Origin: Candidatus Sumerlaeaceae bacterium
Lineage (GTDB): Bacteria > Sumerlaeota > Sumerlaeia > Sumerlaeales > Sumerlaeaceae
NCBI GenBank assembly: GCA_026418615.1
Contig: JAOAAY010000007.1
Location: forward strand, 62,001 to 126,000
Reading direction: 5' to 3'
Length of the DNA stretch: 64,000 nt
In this document: positions 51,956 to 62,000 of the stretch, piece after piece
Position numbering within the stretch: position 1 is the stretch's first letter
Layout of the letters: each line of letters starts with the position of its first letter
Made by a program: the position numbers and the translations under genes
The notes under the pieces: model-generated
Told to the model about the DNA's origin: nothing
Seen by the model: the letters and a program-made list of their open reading frames with translations, nothing else
The model's database searches: none

Positions 51956-53575
51956 ATGAAAAAAAAGCGTCGGCCATCAGCGGTTCAGGCTCTCGAGTCG
52001 GCTGGATCCGGCTGGCGTTTGCTTGCAAAACCGGCGACCGGTTTGGCCGTGCTGATCCTGATCGCGTTCGGGCCTTCTCTTCCGGGAGGTTTCCTGTGGG
52101 ATGATGTCTCGCTCACCGACAATGTGCTTGTCCAATCGCCCGGAGGCCTTCGCGAAATCTGGCTGAATCCGCGGCTAAACGAGTGGGAGGATAACTATTG
52201 GCCGCTTGTTTACACCACCTTTGCCCTTGAGCATCACCTCTGGGGCTTGTGGCCACCCGGATATCGTGCCGTGAATCTCTTTTTGCACTTTCTGGGCACG
52301 CTCTTGCTATGGCGAGTGCTGGTTCGTCTCTCTGTTCCCGGAGCATGGCTCGGCGCGGCGCTTTGGGCGCTCCACCCGTTGCGCCTGGAATCGGTGGCTT
52401 GGATTATCGCCCGCAAAGATGTACTGGCTGGCCTGTTTGGACTGGCTTCGGCATGGCTGTTTTTGCGCCACGACGAAACGCGGCGGCCCGCATGGCTGCT
52501 GGCCTCGGGAGCGGCCTTCATTCTCGCTTTGCTGAGCAAAACTACAGTTCTGCCTCTCCCGTTGGCGCTCGCCGTTTTGCTCTGGTACCGGCATGGACGG
52601 CTCGAGCGCCTCCACGCAGGTCCGCTGGCCGCTATGCTGGCAATCGCAGCGCTCGTCGGGGGGATGCAAACCTGGTATGTCAAACAAGGCGGAGGCGACA
52701 CGCTTGGTTTCACCTTCGCCGAGAGGATTGGCATCGCCGGGCAGAACTTTTGGTTTTATGTGCGCCATGTTTTGTTGATGCCGGTGCCGGTAGCCCTGCA
52801 CCCCCGACCCGCTGGTGCGCCGGCGCTTCCGTGGTTAGTCATCTATCCGCTGACTGCCGTCGCACTGGTGGCCGCCGCACTGGTCTTTTCGGCGAAAATA
52901 GGTCGCGGACCGGCTGCGGCCTTGCTCGTATTCTCCGTAATGCTTATTCCCGTATCCGGCATTGTCGAGTTTGGCTTCATGCGCCTGTCCTTTGTAGCCG
53001 ACCGGTTCAGTTATTTTCCGGCCATGGGGTTGCTGGCGCTGATTGGCTCTGGTCTGATGCTCGCTATTCGGCGTTTTCAACGCGCCGGGTTGTTTGTGGC
53101 TTTCGCACTCGTTGCGGCGTCCGCGGCATTCACGGCGTACGAATCTCAAAAATATCGCGACGCCCTGACCTTCTGGAGCGCTCATGTCCGGCGCAATCCT
53201 GACGCGTACGAAGCGCACCACCAACTTGGGCTTGCCCGGGCGCAGGCCGGCGACCTCGCAGGAGCCCGGGAAGCATTCGAAACGGCCCTGCGGTTGAAGC
53301 CCGACTATGCCGAGGCGCGAAACAATCTCGGCATGGCATTGCTATTTTCCGGCGATGCCGCTGGTGCGCGGGCCTGCTTTGAGCAGGCCTTGCGCCTCAA
53401 ACCCGATTATGCCGAGGCCCACAACGCCATGGGCGTCTTGCTGGCGCAGGAAGGCAAACATGCGCAAGCGTTGAAATACTTCGACAAGGCGTTGCAGTTG
53501 CGCCCGCTCTTCCTCGACGCCCAAAAGAACGCCTCACAGGCGCGCCGGGACCTCGGGATCAGTTCGGGGCCTTGA
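51956..53575 (+). CDS. Multi-TM protein with C-terminal TPRs (TMTC/DUF1736-like)
   Basis: GGFLWDD...LHPLRLESVAWIIARKDVLAGLFGL; three TPRs (GLARAQAGDLAGAREAFETALRLKPDYAEAR...). Confidence 0.85.
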   Translation: MKKKRRPSAVQALESAGSGWRLLAKPATGLAVLILIAFGPSLPGGFLWDDVSLTDNVLVQSPGGLREIWLNPRLNEWEDNYWPLVYTTFALEHHLWGLWPPGYRAVNLFLHFLGTLLLWRVLVRLSVPGAWLGAALWALHPLRLESVAWIIARKDVLAGLFGLASAWLFLRHDETRRPAWLLASGAAFILALLSKTTVLPLPLALAVLLWYRHGRLERLHAGPLAAMLAIAALVGGMQTWYVKQGGGDTLGFTFAERIGIAGQNFWFYVRHVLLMPVPVALHPRPAGAPALPWLVIYPLTAVALVAAALVFSAKIGRGPAAALLVFSVMLIPVSGIVEFGFMRLSFVADRFSYFPAMGLLALIGSGLMLAIRRFQRAGLFVAFALVAASAAFTAYESQKYRDALTFWSAHVRRNPDAYEAHHQLGLARAQAGDLAGAREAFETALRLKPDYAEARNNLGMALLFSGDAAGARACFEQALRLKPDYAEAHNAMGVLLAQEGKHAQALKYFDKALQLRPLFLDAQKNASQARRDLGISSGP

Positions 53576-56432
53576 GCCAAACCTCGAGCGTCAGGATTTT
53601 CTTTGGCGCAATGTCAAACGATGTCGTGTTGCCCGCGACAGCCACTTGCGGAGCCGGCTCCACCGGTTCTTCGTTCATCGTCACCAGCCGCGCCTCACGA
53701 ACCGGTGACGGCCAGACCACTTGCGCGCGCTCTGGTCTCGGAAGCGGATTATACACGCGCAGCACAACGGAGTCCGGCCGGTCCTCAGCGCGTTTGAGAG
53801 CGCTCATCACCAGCGTGTTGGGGCGCAATTCCAACAAAGAGCCATCCCGCGGCAGATCTCCCTCGCCGCGCCCCGCTTGCGCGGGGATGAGAGGCAACTG
53901 GAAATCCTCTGCCTCGCGAATCAGATTCGCGTCGCTCCATGTGCCCGCATGCGGAACGATGGCGTATCGCATCTGCAGCGTGCCGGGCACTTGGCTCAGC
54001 GGCTGATCCGGGCGACGCTCCCAACGCCAACTGACCGTGCACAGAGTTATCTCGTAAGCCCGCATCAAAGTCAGGATCAATGTGCGCGACGGGTCATCGG
54101 TCACTTCGTACTCATGGATACCCTCGGTGATGAGTGCCAGACCGTGGGTACCGTCTGAAACGCCCGCAAAGCGCAGACACGGATACATGGGATTGATGGC
54201 CTGACTGTACGGGTGGTCCGGCGGACGATCAATCACGCGCTCGACCACATCGCAGGGAGTCTCGGCGTAGGAATGCGTGGCTGAGTCCAGACCGGTGGGG
54301 AAGTAGGCACGGATGCGGTGGTTGCGGGCGCGGTTATCAATCGTCGTGTGGACATCCACGCGCCGCGCGCCTCGCCTGAGCGTAAACAGCGACTCCACGA
54401 CGCAGTCCTCTTCACGCTCACCGCGTCGCGTGTAATGGTGGCTGTCATCATGGATGAGGCCGGTCGGCACACGCATCGTGTAGCGAATGCGCACGGTGGC
54501 CGAGAGCGGCGTGTTCTCGATCAAAGAAATCGCCACCTGCGAGCCGCGACTCGAGATGTACTCATCCATGCCGGCCCCGCGCGACTCCCAACCCTGTCCG
54601 GTCTCCGCACTGTCCACTAAGTAATGGACACCGCCAAATGTGCGCCCGGTAGCCTTGTCTGTGATGTCGAGCGTACCATCAGGATTCACGCGCACGACCA
54701 GATGCTCGTTTTCCATGTGGTGGGGCGAAGTCGCCACGCGCTCCTTGCGGCCTTTGGGCTCGCACCGGCGCACGGTGTAGGACCGGTAACCCAAAGCGGG
54801 GACATCCTCCGCGCGCACCTGAACTTTGCAATTCCAGCCCAGCAAAGCGTTTGTCAGATCGGTGTTGTCCCGTACCGTTTTCTCCGAGGGCTTGCGGTAC
54901 ACGAAACACCAATCAGCCGGTCGGCCCGAGGAATCGAGTATTTCGAAATCCGGCATCGCGCAGTCATGCGGCGTGTCCAGGTATGCATCCACCACTTCCG
55001 TGCGCGCACGCGGGGACGGGTTGAACACGGTCAGGGCCAATTCGTCTGCGGCAAGGGCTGAGTTGTCAATTCGCCGCTGGATGGCTCCGAGCGCGTCGTC
55101 AAGCACCACATCCGAAAGCGCCCGCACTTGGTCCAGCGCATAAAGAGCGTCGGTTTCCAATTTGTCCACGCCCGTTCCGCAAACAGTGTCATGGGGGTGA
55201 CACTTCAGAAGGTGCTTCCACGCGAGGTCGAGGTAGGACTTGGGATATTCGAGCCCGCCGGTCATCCAGGCGACCGCGGCGAAAGGCTCGGCAAGACGGA
55301 TGAGCGCTGCTTCGGACCGGGCCTGAGCGATCCGCTGACGCGGGCGGCTGGACGCGGTGTGTTCAAGATTCGTGACTAATGGCGACGGCGGGCCCGGCTT
55401 GCGCATCTCGCCTTCAAAGGTTTTGAGCGCTGCAGGGTCTACAAACTGTTTGAGTTCGTTCGCGTAGGCCTCGAGCGTGCTGAAAAAGACCTCCTCGCCC
55501 GGTTTCAAGAATTTCTGAATCTCCCGAACAATCTCCGCCTCGAGCGGATCAGGCTTGCTTGTATCCATGCCCTGCATGAGCGCGATGACGGGCGTCGAGC
55601 ACAGTTCCTTTTCCTTCTCGATCAATTTCCGGAACGCGGGTTCAAGACGGTCGCGGTGCATGTCAAGTTTGGGGCGCAGGAGGAAGTAGTGCTCGTATTC
55701 GCGCGCCGCGTTGACGCGTTTGAAAGGCAGGCCGCCCCGACGCCAGTCATAGAGCCGTTCGGTAAATTCGCGTCCGTAGACAACGGGACGCCATACATCC
55801 ATGAAAAAATTATAACGAGCCTTGGTGCCAAAGCGCGAACACAGGGCCGTTGTGCCATCGGGCGATTTCCAATAGAATTCTGCCACGCCGCTCTCGAAAT
55901 GCGTGATCCCGCGGTAAAAGAAAATCACATCAATTCCGAAACCGGCATAAATCTGGGGAAACTGGCTGACCTGGCCAAAGCCGAATGGCGTGTATCCGGT
56001 TTTCATGACGCGCCCGAACCGTGCGGCCACGCGGTGTCCGATGAGCAGGTTCCGGATAATACTCTCGCCGCTGATGGTGTTGCAGTCGGGAGCCGTATAC
56101 CACGGCCCAATGCACAGCCGACCTTGCTGGACAAACTCTTTAATCCGCTCCTCGTTCTCGGGGCGAATCTCGAGGTAATCCTCGAGGGGCACGGTTTGCG
56201 AGTCGAGAAGGAAGGTGTACTCCGGAACCTGATCAAAGATCTCGATCAGGCGGTCGAGGAATTCGACCGTCAGCCGTCGCGTCTGCTGGAATTCGAGCGT
56301 CCACTCTCGGTCGAGGTGGGAATTGGGAATGAAATGCCCGCGGAGCAGCACTGGAGCAGGATCGGGATTTTCGGGGGACGCCTCAGAGGCCGGCTTGCGT
56401 GCCTTGCGCGAGGCAGGCGCTGTTACTGACAT
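53559..56432 (-). CDS. Alpha-mannosidase, glycoside hydrolase family 38-like
   Basis: FIPNSHLDREWTLEFQQTR, IGPWYTAPDCNTISGESIIRNLLIGHR, LLKCHPHDTVCGTGVD; approx. 957 aa. Confidence 0.88.
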   Translation of the reverse strand: MSVTAPASRKARKPASEASPENPDPAPVLLRGHFIPNSHLDREWTLEFQQTRRLTVEFLDRLIEIFDQVPEYTFLLDSQTVPLEDYLEIRPENEERIKEFVQQGRLCIGPWYTAPDCNTISGESIIRNLLIGHRVAARFGRVMKTGYTPFGFGQVSQFPQIYAGFGIDVIFFYRGITHFESGVAEFYWKSPDGTTALCSRFGTKARYNFFMDVWRPVVYGREFTERLYDWRRGGLPFKRVNAAREYEHYFLLRPKLDMHRDRLEPAFRKLIEKEKELCSTPVIALMQGMDTSKPDPLEAEIVREIQKFLKPGEEVFFSTLEAYANELKQFVDPAALKTFEGEMRKPGPPSPLVTNLEHTASSRPRQRIAQARSEAALIRLAEPFAAVAWMTGGLEYPKSYLDLAWKHLLKCHPHDTVCGTGVDKLETDALYALDQVRALSDVVLDDALGAIQRRIDNSALAADELALTVFNPSPRARTEVVDAYLDTPHDCAMPDFEILDSSGRPADWCFVYRKPSEKTVRDNTDLTNALLGWNCKVQVRAEDVPALGYRSYTVRRCEPKGRKERVATSPHHMENEHLVVRVNPDGTLDITDKATGRTFGGVHYLVDSAETGQGWESRGAGMDEYISSRGSQVAISLIENTPLSATVRIRYTMRVPTGLIHDDSHHYTRRGEREEDCVVESLFTLRRGARRVDVHTTIDNRARNHRIRAYFPTGLDSATHSYAETPCDVVERVIDRPPDHPYSQAINPMYPCLRFAGVSDGTHGLALITEGIHEYEVTDDPSRTLILTLMRAYEITLCTVSWRWERRPDQPLSQVPGTLQMRYAIVPHAGTWSDANLIREAEDFQLPLIPAQAGRGEGDLPRDGSLLELRPNTLVMSALKRAEDRPDSVVLRVYNPLPRPERAQVVWPSPVREARLVTMNEEPVEPAPQVAVAGNTTSFDIAPKKILTLEVWLKAPN

Positions 56433-56667
56433 GGTCGAACTCCATAACTGACTGTAATTGAACATTAACTCCGTACCGCCACCGGCCGACGCGGGTCAAT
56501 GATAAATGTAAGGGCTTACAGGCAATCAAAAAGTTTGTCTGGGAACCTGCAGAGGCAAAAAGCAAAGTTTTGATGTCACACACCGCGCCCAAGACAAAAC
56601 GCGGAACTAGGATTGAGAGTTCCCAGCAGACAACAAACCTTGGAAATCTCGGCCGATAGTGAATCGA

Positions 56668-57183
56668 TTAGATGTAACCGCTTCCGCGGGCTCGGCTCGC
56701 ACCGAACGGATCCAGCCCGGGTGCGCCCGGAGCCGTTCCACCGCCGGGCTGCGTCGGTTCCGGAGTGCCTCTATAAAGGGGGACTTTATTTTTGCGGTTC
56801 TCGTCCTGCTCTTTCTGCAGCCGGCTCACTTTATCCTCGAGTGTTTCCCCAAAACTTCGCCATGGCGTGTTGACGGCCGGCACGGGATAAACCTCGCGCA
56901 CCGCCTGCGCGGGGATGAAACCAATCTGTCCGGCATACGGAATGGTGACCCATGTATCCGTGACGCCAAACGACATCACCCGGGAGCCCGGTTGCAGGTA
57001 GCCGATGACCGCACCGTCGGTGAAGGACCGCACGGGCACGGAGGCACCCGCGCCGTCAGTGACCTCTTGCCATACAGGTTCACCGTCAATTCGAGCCTTT
57101 CCTTTGTCGGCGGCCGGTGATGCCCATGCCAGCGTGAATACCGCGGCGACCAGCGCCGCGACCTGCCATGTGGTGCGTCGCAT
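56668..57183 (-). CDS. Secreted SH3-like domain protein
   Basis: Signal peptide; SVPVRSFTDGAVIGYLQPGSRVMSFGVTDTWVTIPYAGQIGFIPAQAV. Confidence 0.72.
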   Translation of the reverse strand: MRRTTWQVAALVAAVFTLAWASPAADKGKARIDGEPVWQEVTDGAGASVPVRSFTDGAVIGYLQPGSRVMSFGVTDTWVTIPYAGQIGFIPAQAVREVYPVPAVNTPWRSFGETLEDKVSRLQKEQDENRKNKVPLYRGTPEPTQPGGGTAPGAPGLDPFGASRARGSGYI

Positions 57184-57353
57184 CCGTGTAACTCCGTTTG
57201 AGCGGAATGCCTAACTTGAGGCGGTATCTATCAGCGGTTTGCAACATGATTTCTACCTGCAGACGACAGCCCGCTTCATGCCACGCTCACGCTTTCCTCA
57301 AGAACAGAACTGGACAGTGCTCCATATCGTAGCCAGACCTTCGACACCTTGCA

Positions 57354-58172
57354 ATGAACGATAGAATCCGACAAATTCTCGAGGAGGTGGCCGCCGGTCG
57401 TCTGGAGCCAGCCGAGGCCGAGCGCCTGCTGGCTGGCCTAGGCGTGGCCTATGCTGAACTCGGCCACACAAAATTGGATCTGCACCGCCGCACTCGCCGT
57501 GGGATAGCCGAGGCCATCTATTGCGCGGGTAAAACGCCGGACGAAATCTTGGCCATAGTCCGGCGCCTTGATGCGTCTGGTGAGCCGGTTCTATGCACGC
57601 GCATCGAACCGTCGGCCGCAAGGCGCGTGATGCGCGCTGTGCGCGGGCTTTGCTATGCCGAGCGTGCCCGCTTGCTCTACCGCCCGCGGACAGAACCGCC
57701 TTTGTCAGAAGACACGATTCTCGTGCTCACGGCTGGAACATCGGATGGCGCCGTGGCCGAAGAGGCTGCTATCTGCGCCGAGATCATGGGAAACCGGGTC
57801 TTAAGGATCTCCGATGCCGGCGTGGCCGGTATCCATCGCCTGTTTGGAGCCGCGGCTGATGCCATGCGTACGGCGCGCGTCATTATTGTGGTCGCCGGCA
57901 TGGAAGGCGCTCTGCCGAGCGTTGTCGCCGGTCTCGTGGCGGTGCCGGTCATCGCTGTCCCGACGAGCGTCGGCTACGGCGCGGCATTCGGCGGGATCGC
58001 GGCAATGCTGGCCATGCTCAACTCATGCAGCGGCGGCGTCGGGGTCGTCAACATTGACAATGGCTATGGCGCGGCCGTGCTGGCGCACCTGATTGTTCAC
58101 GGCCGGCCGCAGGACCCGCCCACGGTGCCTGCTAATCCCCGGCATCGCGCGAAAGGCAGGGGGGTGCGTTGA
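57354..58172 (+). CDS. larB: Nickel pincer cofactor biosynthesis protein LarB
   Basis: LDLHRRTRRGIAEAIYCAGKTPDEI, VLTAGTSDGAVAEEA, VPTSVGYGAAFGGIAAMLAMLNSCSGGVGVVNIDNGYGAA. Confidence 0.96.
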   Translation: MNDRIRQILEEVAAGRLEPAEAERLLAGLGVAYAELGHTKLDLHRRTRRGIAEAIYCAGKTPDEILAIVRRLDASGEPVLCTRIEPSAARRVMRAVRGLCYAERARLLYRPRTEPPLSEDTILVLTAGTSDGAVAEEAAICAEIMGNRVLRISDAGVAGIHRLFGAAADAMRTARVIIVVAGMEGALPSVVAGLVAVPVIAVPTSVGYGAAFGGIAAMLAMLNSCSGGVGVVNIDNGYGAAVLAHLIVHGRPQDPPTVPANPRHRAKGRGVR

Positions 58173-59362
58173 CTCTAACGGCCTATTTCGATTGTTACAA
58201 TGGCATCAGCGGCGACATGACGCTGGGCGCCCTTGTGGATCTCGGGCTGCCGCTCAACGACCTGCTTGCCGCCCTTGGCACATTGCCAGTCTCCGGGTAC
58301 GAAGTGAAGGCTGAGCGGATCAGCCGCTGCGGCGTCGCGGCAACGCTCGTCCGTGTCAAGACGGACGAGCAACACCACCACCGAGGCCTTGCAGCCATCG
58401 AGTGCCTGATTGCTGAAAGCGGGCTTCCCGATGTCGTCAAGGATCGGTCCGTTGCCGTGTTCCGCCGCCTCGCCCGGGCTGAAGCCGCCATCCATTCGAT
58501 CCCTGTCGAGCAAGTGCATTTCCACGAGGTGGGCGCGCTCGACGCGATCGTGGACATTGTTGGTGCCTGTTGGGGGCTGCATGCTTTGGGCATCGGACGG
58601 GTCATTGGTTCGCCGGTGGCTCTTGGCGCTGGCACGGTCCGCACGGCACATGGCGAACTTCCCGTGCCGGCTCCGGCCACGGCGTTACTGCTGGCAGGCG
58701 TGCCGACGCATGGAGGCCCGATGAGTGGCGAATTGGCCACACCCACGGGCGCCGCTATCCTCACCACCCTTGCTGAATCGTTCGGCCCCCAGCCGCTCAT
58801 GACCGTTGTCAAGGTCGGATACGGCGCCGGCAGCCGGGAAACCACCGGTCATACGAATTTCCTTCGCATTATGCTCGGCGAGACTCACCCGGGCGCGGCA
58901 CTCCCTGCAGAGAGGCGCGAGTTGCGCCTTGTGCAGACGGAGATTGACGACATGTCTCCCGAAATCGCCGGCCACATTCTTGACCGCCTGTTCGAGACTG
59001 GCTGCCTCGATGCGCACTTCGCACCTGTTCAGATGAAAAAAAATCGTCCAGGGGTGAGCATACGCGTGCTCGTAGAACCCGAGCGCCTTGATGCGGTCAT
59101 CACTGTTCTACTGCGCGAGACTTCCACCTTCGGCGTGCGCGTTCAATCTTGCGATCGCTACGCGTTGCCGCGCCGCATCGAGCAGGTCGCCACGCCGTTT
59201 GGCACGGTGGAGGTGAAGATTGGGTATTGGGGAGGCGACGCCATCAAATTCTCGCCAGAGTACGAATCGTGCCGGCGCGTGGCGCGTGAGTGCGGTGTAC
59301 CCTTGGGCGATGTCTATCTGGCCGCGTCCGAGGCGGCGCGGCGTTGCGGAGAGAGCCAATGA
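58169..59362 (+). CDS. larC: Nickel pincer cofactor biosynthesis protein LarC (single continuous ORF)
   Basis: LTAYFDCYNGISGDMTLGALVDLG, VHFHEVGALDAIVDIVGACWGL, ELATPTGAAILTTLAESFGP; 4 nt overlap with larB. Confidence 0.96.
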   Translation: MTLTAYFDCYNGISGDMTLGALVDLGLPLNDLLAALGTLPVSGYEVKAERISRCGVAATLVRVKTDEQHHHRGLAAIECLIAESGLPDVVKDRSVAVFRRLARAEAAIHSIPVEQVHFHEVGALDAIVDIVGACWGLHALGIGRVIGSPVALGAGTVRTAHGELPVPAPATALLLAGVPTHGGPMSGELATPTGAAILTTLAESFGPQPLMTVVKVGYGAGSRETTGHTNFLRIMLGETHPGAALPAERRELRLVQTEIDDMSPEIAGHILDRLFETGCLDAHFAPVQMKKNRPGVSIRVLVEPERLDAVITVLLRETSTFGVRVQSCDRYALPRRIEQVATPFGTVEVKIGYWGGDAIKFSPEYESCRRVARECGVPLGDVYLAASEAARRCGESQ

Positions 59363-60252
59363 AATTGTTCAGATATTCCGAAGCAGGCCGACCTCAACTG
59401 GCCGTTGAGTGGCGCGGAATTGTTGTCAACGCTGCCGCAGCGATGCGCGCTGCGGGGGCCCTCGTACCCCAAGCCATCGAGTCAGCCGACACTGCCGCAT
59501 TGGCCGCCTCCGACGGCTCGCAATTGAGCGCTCTCGCCGCCGCGCTCGATTCTGTTGGCGCGACACTCCCCGTTGTGGACCTCGCAGCCGTCGAAATCCT
59601 GCCGCCAGTGGCGTCTCCCCGGCAGTTCATCTGTATTGGCATGAATTACCGAGACCATGCACTCGAGCAAGGCCGACCCGTGCCCGACCACCCGATCATC
59701 TTCGCCAAACTCCCCGGCGCCTTAAATGCCCACGACCACCCGATCGTCCGTCCTCGGACAACCGCCCACCTAGACTACGAAGCCGAACTCGGCGTCATCA
59801 TCGGCCGAGGTGGCCGCCGCATACCCCGCGACCGCGCGCTCGAACATGTTTTCGGCTACACCGTCGTCAACGATGTCAGCGCACGCGACCTGCAGAAAGC
59901 CGACGGTCAGTTTGTTCGCGCCAAGAGCCAGGACGGCTTCGGCCCGGTCGGGCCATGTCTTGTCACAGCCGATGAAATCCCTGATCCGCAGACACTGCCT
60001 ATCTGCGCCCGCGTGAACGGTGTAACGCTTCAGGAGTCAAACACTCGTGAGATGATCTTTGGCGTAGCCGAACTGGTGGCGTTCATTTCGGAGGGCATCA
60101 CGCTGACGCCTGGCGACCTGATCGCCACTGGCACCCCTGCGGGCGTCGGCGCATTTCGCACGCCACCCGTCTGGCTGAAGGCCGGCGATATCGTGGAGAT
60201 CGAGATCGGCGGCATTGGCGTCCTACGCAACCCCGTGGTCGAGGAGACCTGA
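59359..60252 (+). CDS. Fumarylacetoacetate hydrolase family protein
   Basis: FICIGMNYRDHALEQGRPVPDHPIIFAKLPGAL, DYEAELGVIIGR, VNDVSARDLQ, GDLIATGTPAGVG. Confidence 0.96.
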   Translation: MKLFRYSEAGRPQLAVEWRGIVVNAAAAMRAAGALVPQAIESADTAALAASDGSQLSALAAALDSVGATLPVVDLAAVEILPPVASPRQFICIGMNYRDHALEQGRPVPDHPIIFAKLPGALNAHDHPIVRPRTTAHLDYEAELGVIIGRGGRRIPRDRALEHVFGYTVVNDVSARDLQKADGQFVRAKSQDGFGPVGPCLVTADEIPDPQTLPICARVNGVTLQESNTREMIFGVAELVAFISEGITLTPGDLIATGTPAGVGAFRTPPVWLKAGDIVEIEIGGIGVLRNPVVEET

Positions 60253-60316
60253 GCAGCCACCGCAAGGAAGGCCATGCGCAGCGCCGCCCTCGCCCGTCGA
60301 GCCACTGCTACCTGCG

Positions 60317-60874
60317 TCAGGGCTTGATGTAATTGCCCATGGCCGGAAACTCTCTCTCTTCGATGACCCGGCCGCGGGCAAATTTAAAGAGTTTGCCCGC
60401 GCCAAAATACATCCACTGCGTCACGCCGCCCTCCAGCGTTTTGGAGTCCTCCGGGTCACCGTACCGCGTCAGAATCCGGATCTGATCCGTCAGCGGCTGC
60501 TCTTCGTACGAGTGGCCGGCAAAAAGAACCTCGACCCCCTGACGCAAATAGATCCACGAGTAGGGGGGCAGGTTCTTGCCCTTCTGCACCTCTTTCAGAC
60601 GCGGCAGGATCTCAATGCGTTGCTTGACCGTCCCCGAGGGATCCCACCAAGCACGGAAGTGATCCGGACGCCCATAGCGGGCGTAGACCTCGCGCTCCGC
60701 CGGCGTAAACTTTTTCTCGTCAGGCCACTTCTTGCCCGGTCTGAACAGGTTCACGGAAAAGTCCGGATCAAATGAAAACATGTCCTTTTCGCAGGCGGCA
60801 AAGGCAAATGCGCACAACACAAGCGACAACACGCGCACGGCGCGGCGAAGGGGGGAGAGGCATGCAATTGTCAT
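60317..60874 (-). CDS. Putative lipoprotein, GWxTD-like
   Basis: Lipobox-like AFAFAACEKD; repeated RYGRP/RYGDPED motifs; no firm family. Confidence 0.6.
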   Translation of the reverse strand: MTIACLSPLRRAVRVLSLVLCAFAFAACEKDMFSFDPDFSVNLFRPGKKWPDEKKFTPAEREVYARYGRPDHFRAWWDPSGTVKQRIEILPRLKEVQKGKNLPPYSWIYLRQGVEVLFAGHSYEEQPLTDQIRILTRYGDPEDSKTLEGGVTQWMYFGAGKLFKFARGRVIEEREFPAMGNYIKP

Positions 60875-61056
60875 GGGTTGAACTGTATTGCGACCGCTCG
60901 CATCTGTTCACCGCGCCGCCTCGAAGCGGCACCCGCGTCCCACCGGCATCATCGTCCTTCAGGGGCGGCCCTCGTGGTCGCCCGATTCGCCCTACGGCTT
61001 CCGGTTCAACAAGGCTGCTCGCTGCAGGTAGCCCATTTGAGATCTCTTTTGGTCTG

Positions 61057-62000
61057 TCACGACGCGACTTCCTCCAGTGGCTCTTCGTCCTCCCATTCGT
61101 CCACGGCCTCGTCGTAGGCCTCCGCCACGACCCCAGCACGGAACAACTCCGGCTCGCGAGCGATGATCTTGCCTGTCGCCGCCTCAATACGAGTAAGCAA
61201 GGCCTCGGCGCGGGCGGCGAAGAAGTCCCAGAACCGGTCGGCACGCAGCGCGTTGGGTTCGATGCAGTGAGAGCGCAAGACTTCATCCATCTGCGCCGCG
61301 CTGACGCCGGCGGCCTTCTCGATCGCGGGGAGGTACACTGATGGCGCGCGGCCACCAATCTGCCGGTTTGTGCGCGCAGCAAGCGCGGTCTTGTTGATGA
61401 TACTGTTGTAAATGCCCGGGGCGATGTCAGCCGCTTTACACCATTTTTCGGGGAAGATGTGGTGGATGTCCACTTTGTCGTCAAAGAATGTCTGGGCTTC
61501 TATCGGCTCGCCGGTGCGGAAGTCCCGCCCGCCGTCGCGCATCAGGAGTGCATAAAGGCCCTTATATGCCGCACTGTTGCGCGTGCGCAAGGTAAGCAGC
61601 CGGTTTGGTTGAAAACTCGACTCTTGAATTGTGGACGGCTCGATTGCGTCGCCCCGCACCCACGCCACGACCTCGGGGAGGTCACGCGCAAACCGGCTTT
61701 CATAGCCCCCCCCGTATAACTCACCCAAGACGCCGCACCAGAACCAGCGGGCGATCTTCTGTCGTGCTCCTTCGCTTTCGCCATAATCACCCAGATCTAC
61801 GAATATTGCGGCGAGCGGCACGAGTTGTGTGCGGTAAGGAAGGTCTCGAGCCTTGAAGATCTTCTGGCCGTAGAGAAAACGCGCCGCGCGAACAAAGCCG
61901 GCCTCGACCCGGTCAGCCCACCTTTGCCAGTCTCCAACATCAAGTTTCAGGATGTCTTTGCGCTTACAACTGATTCCCGGTGCGCTCTCTTCGGCCGTCC
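61057..62000 (-). pseudogene. 5'-truncated DUF262/DUF1524 (GmrSD-like) HNH protein remnant
   Basis: Contains FFDDKVDIHHIFPEKWC...YNSIINKTALAARTNRQIGGRAPSVYL; reading frame continues upstream from 61821 (RKDILKLDVGDWQRWADRVEAGFVRAARFLYGQKIFKARDLPYRTQLV) and then runs into repeat DNA; N-terminal DUF262 domain absent. Confidence 0.7.
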
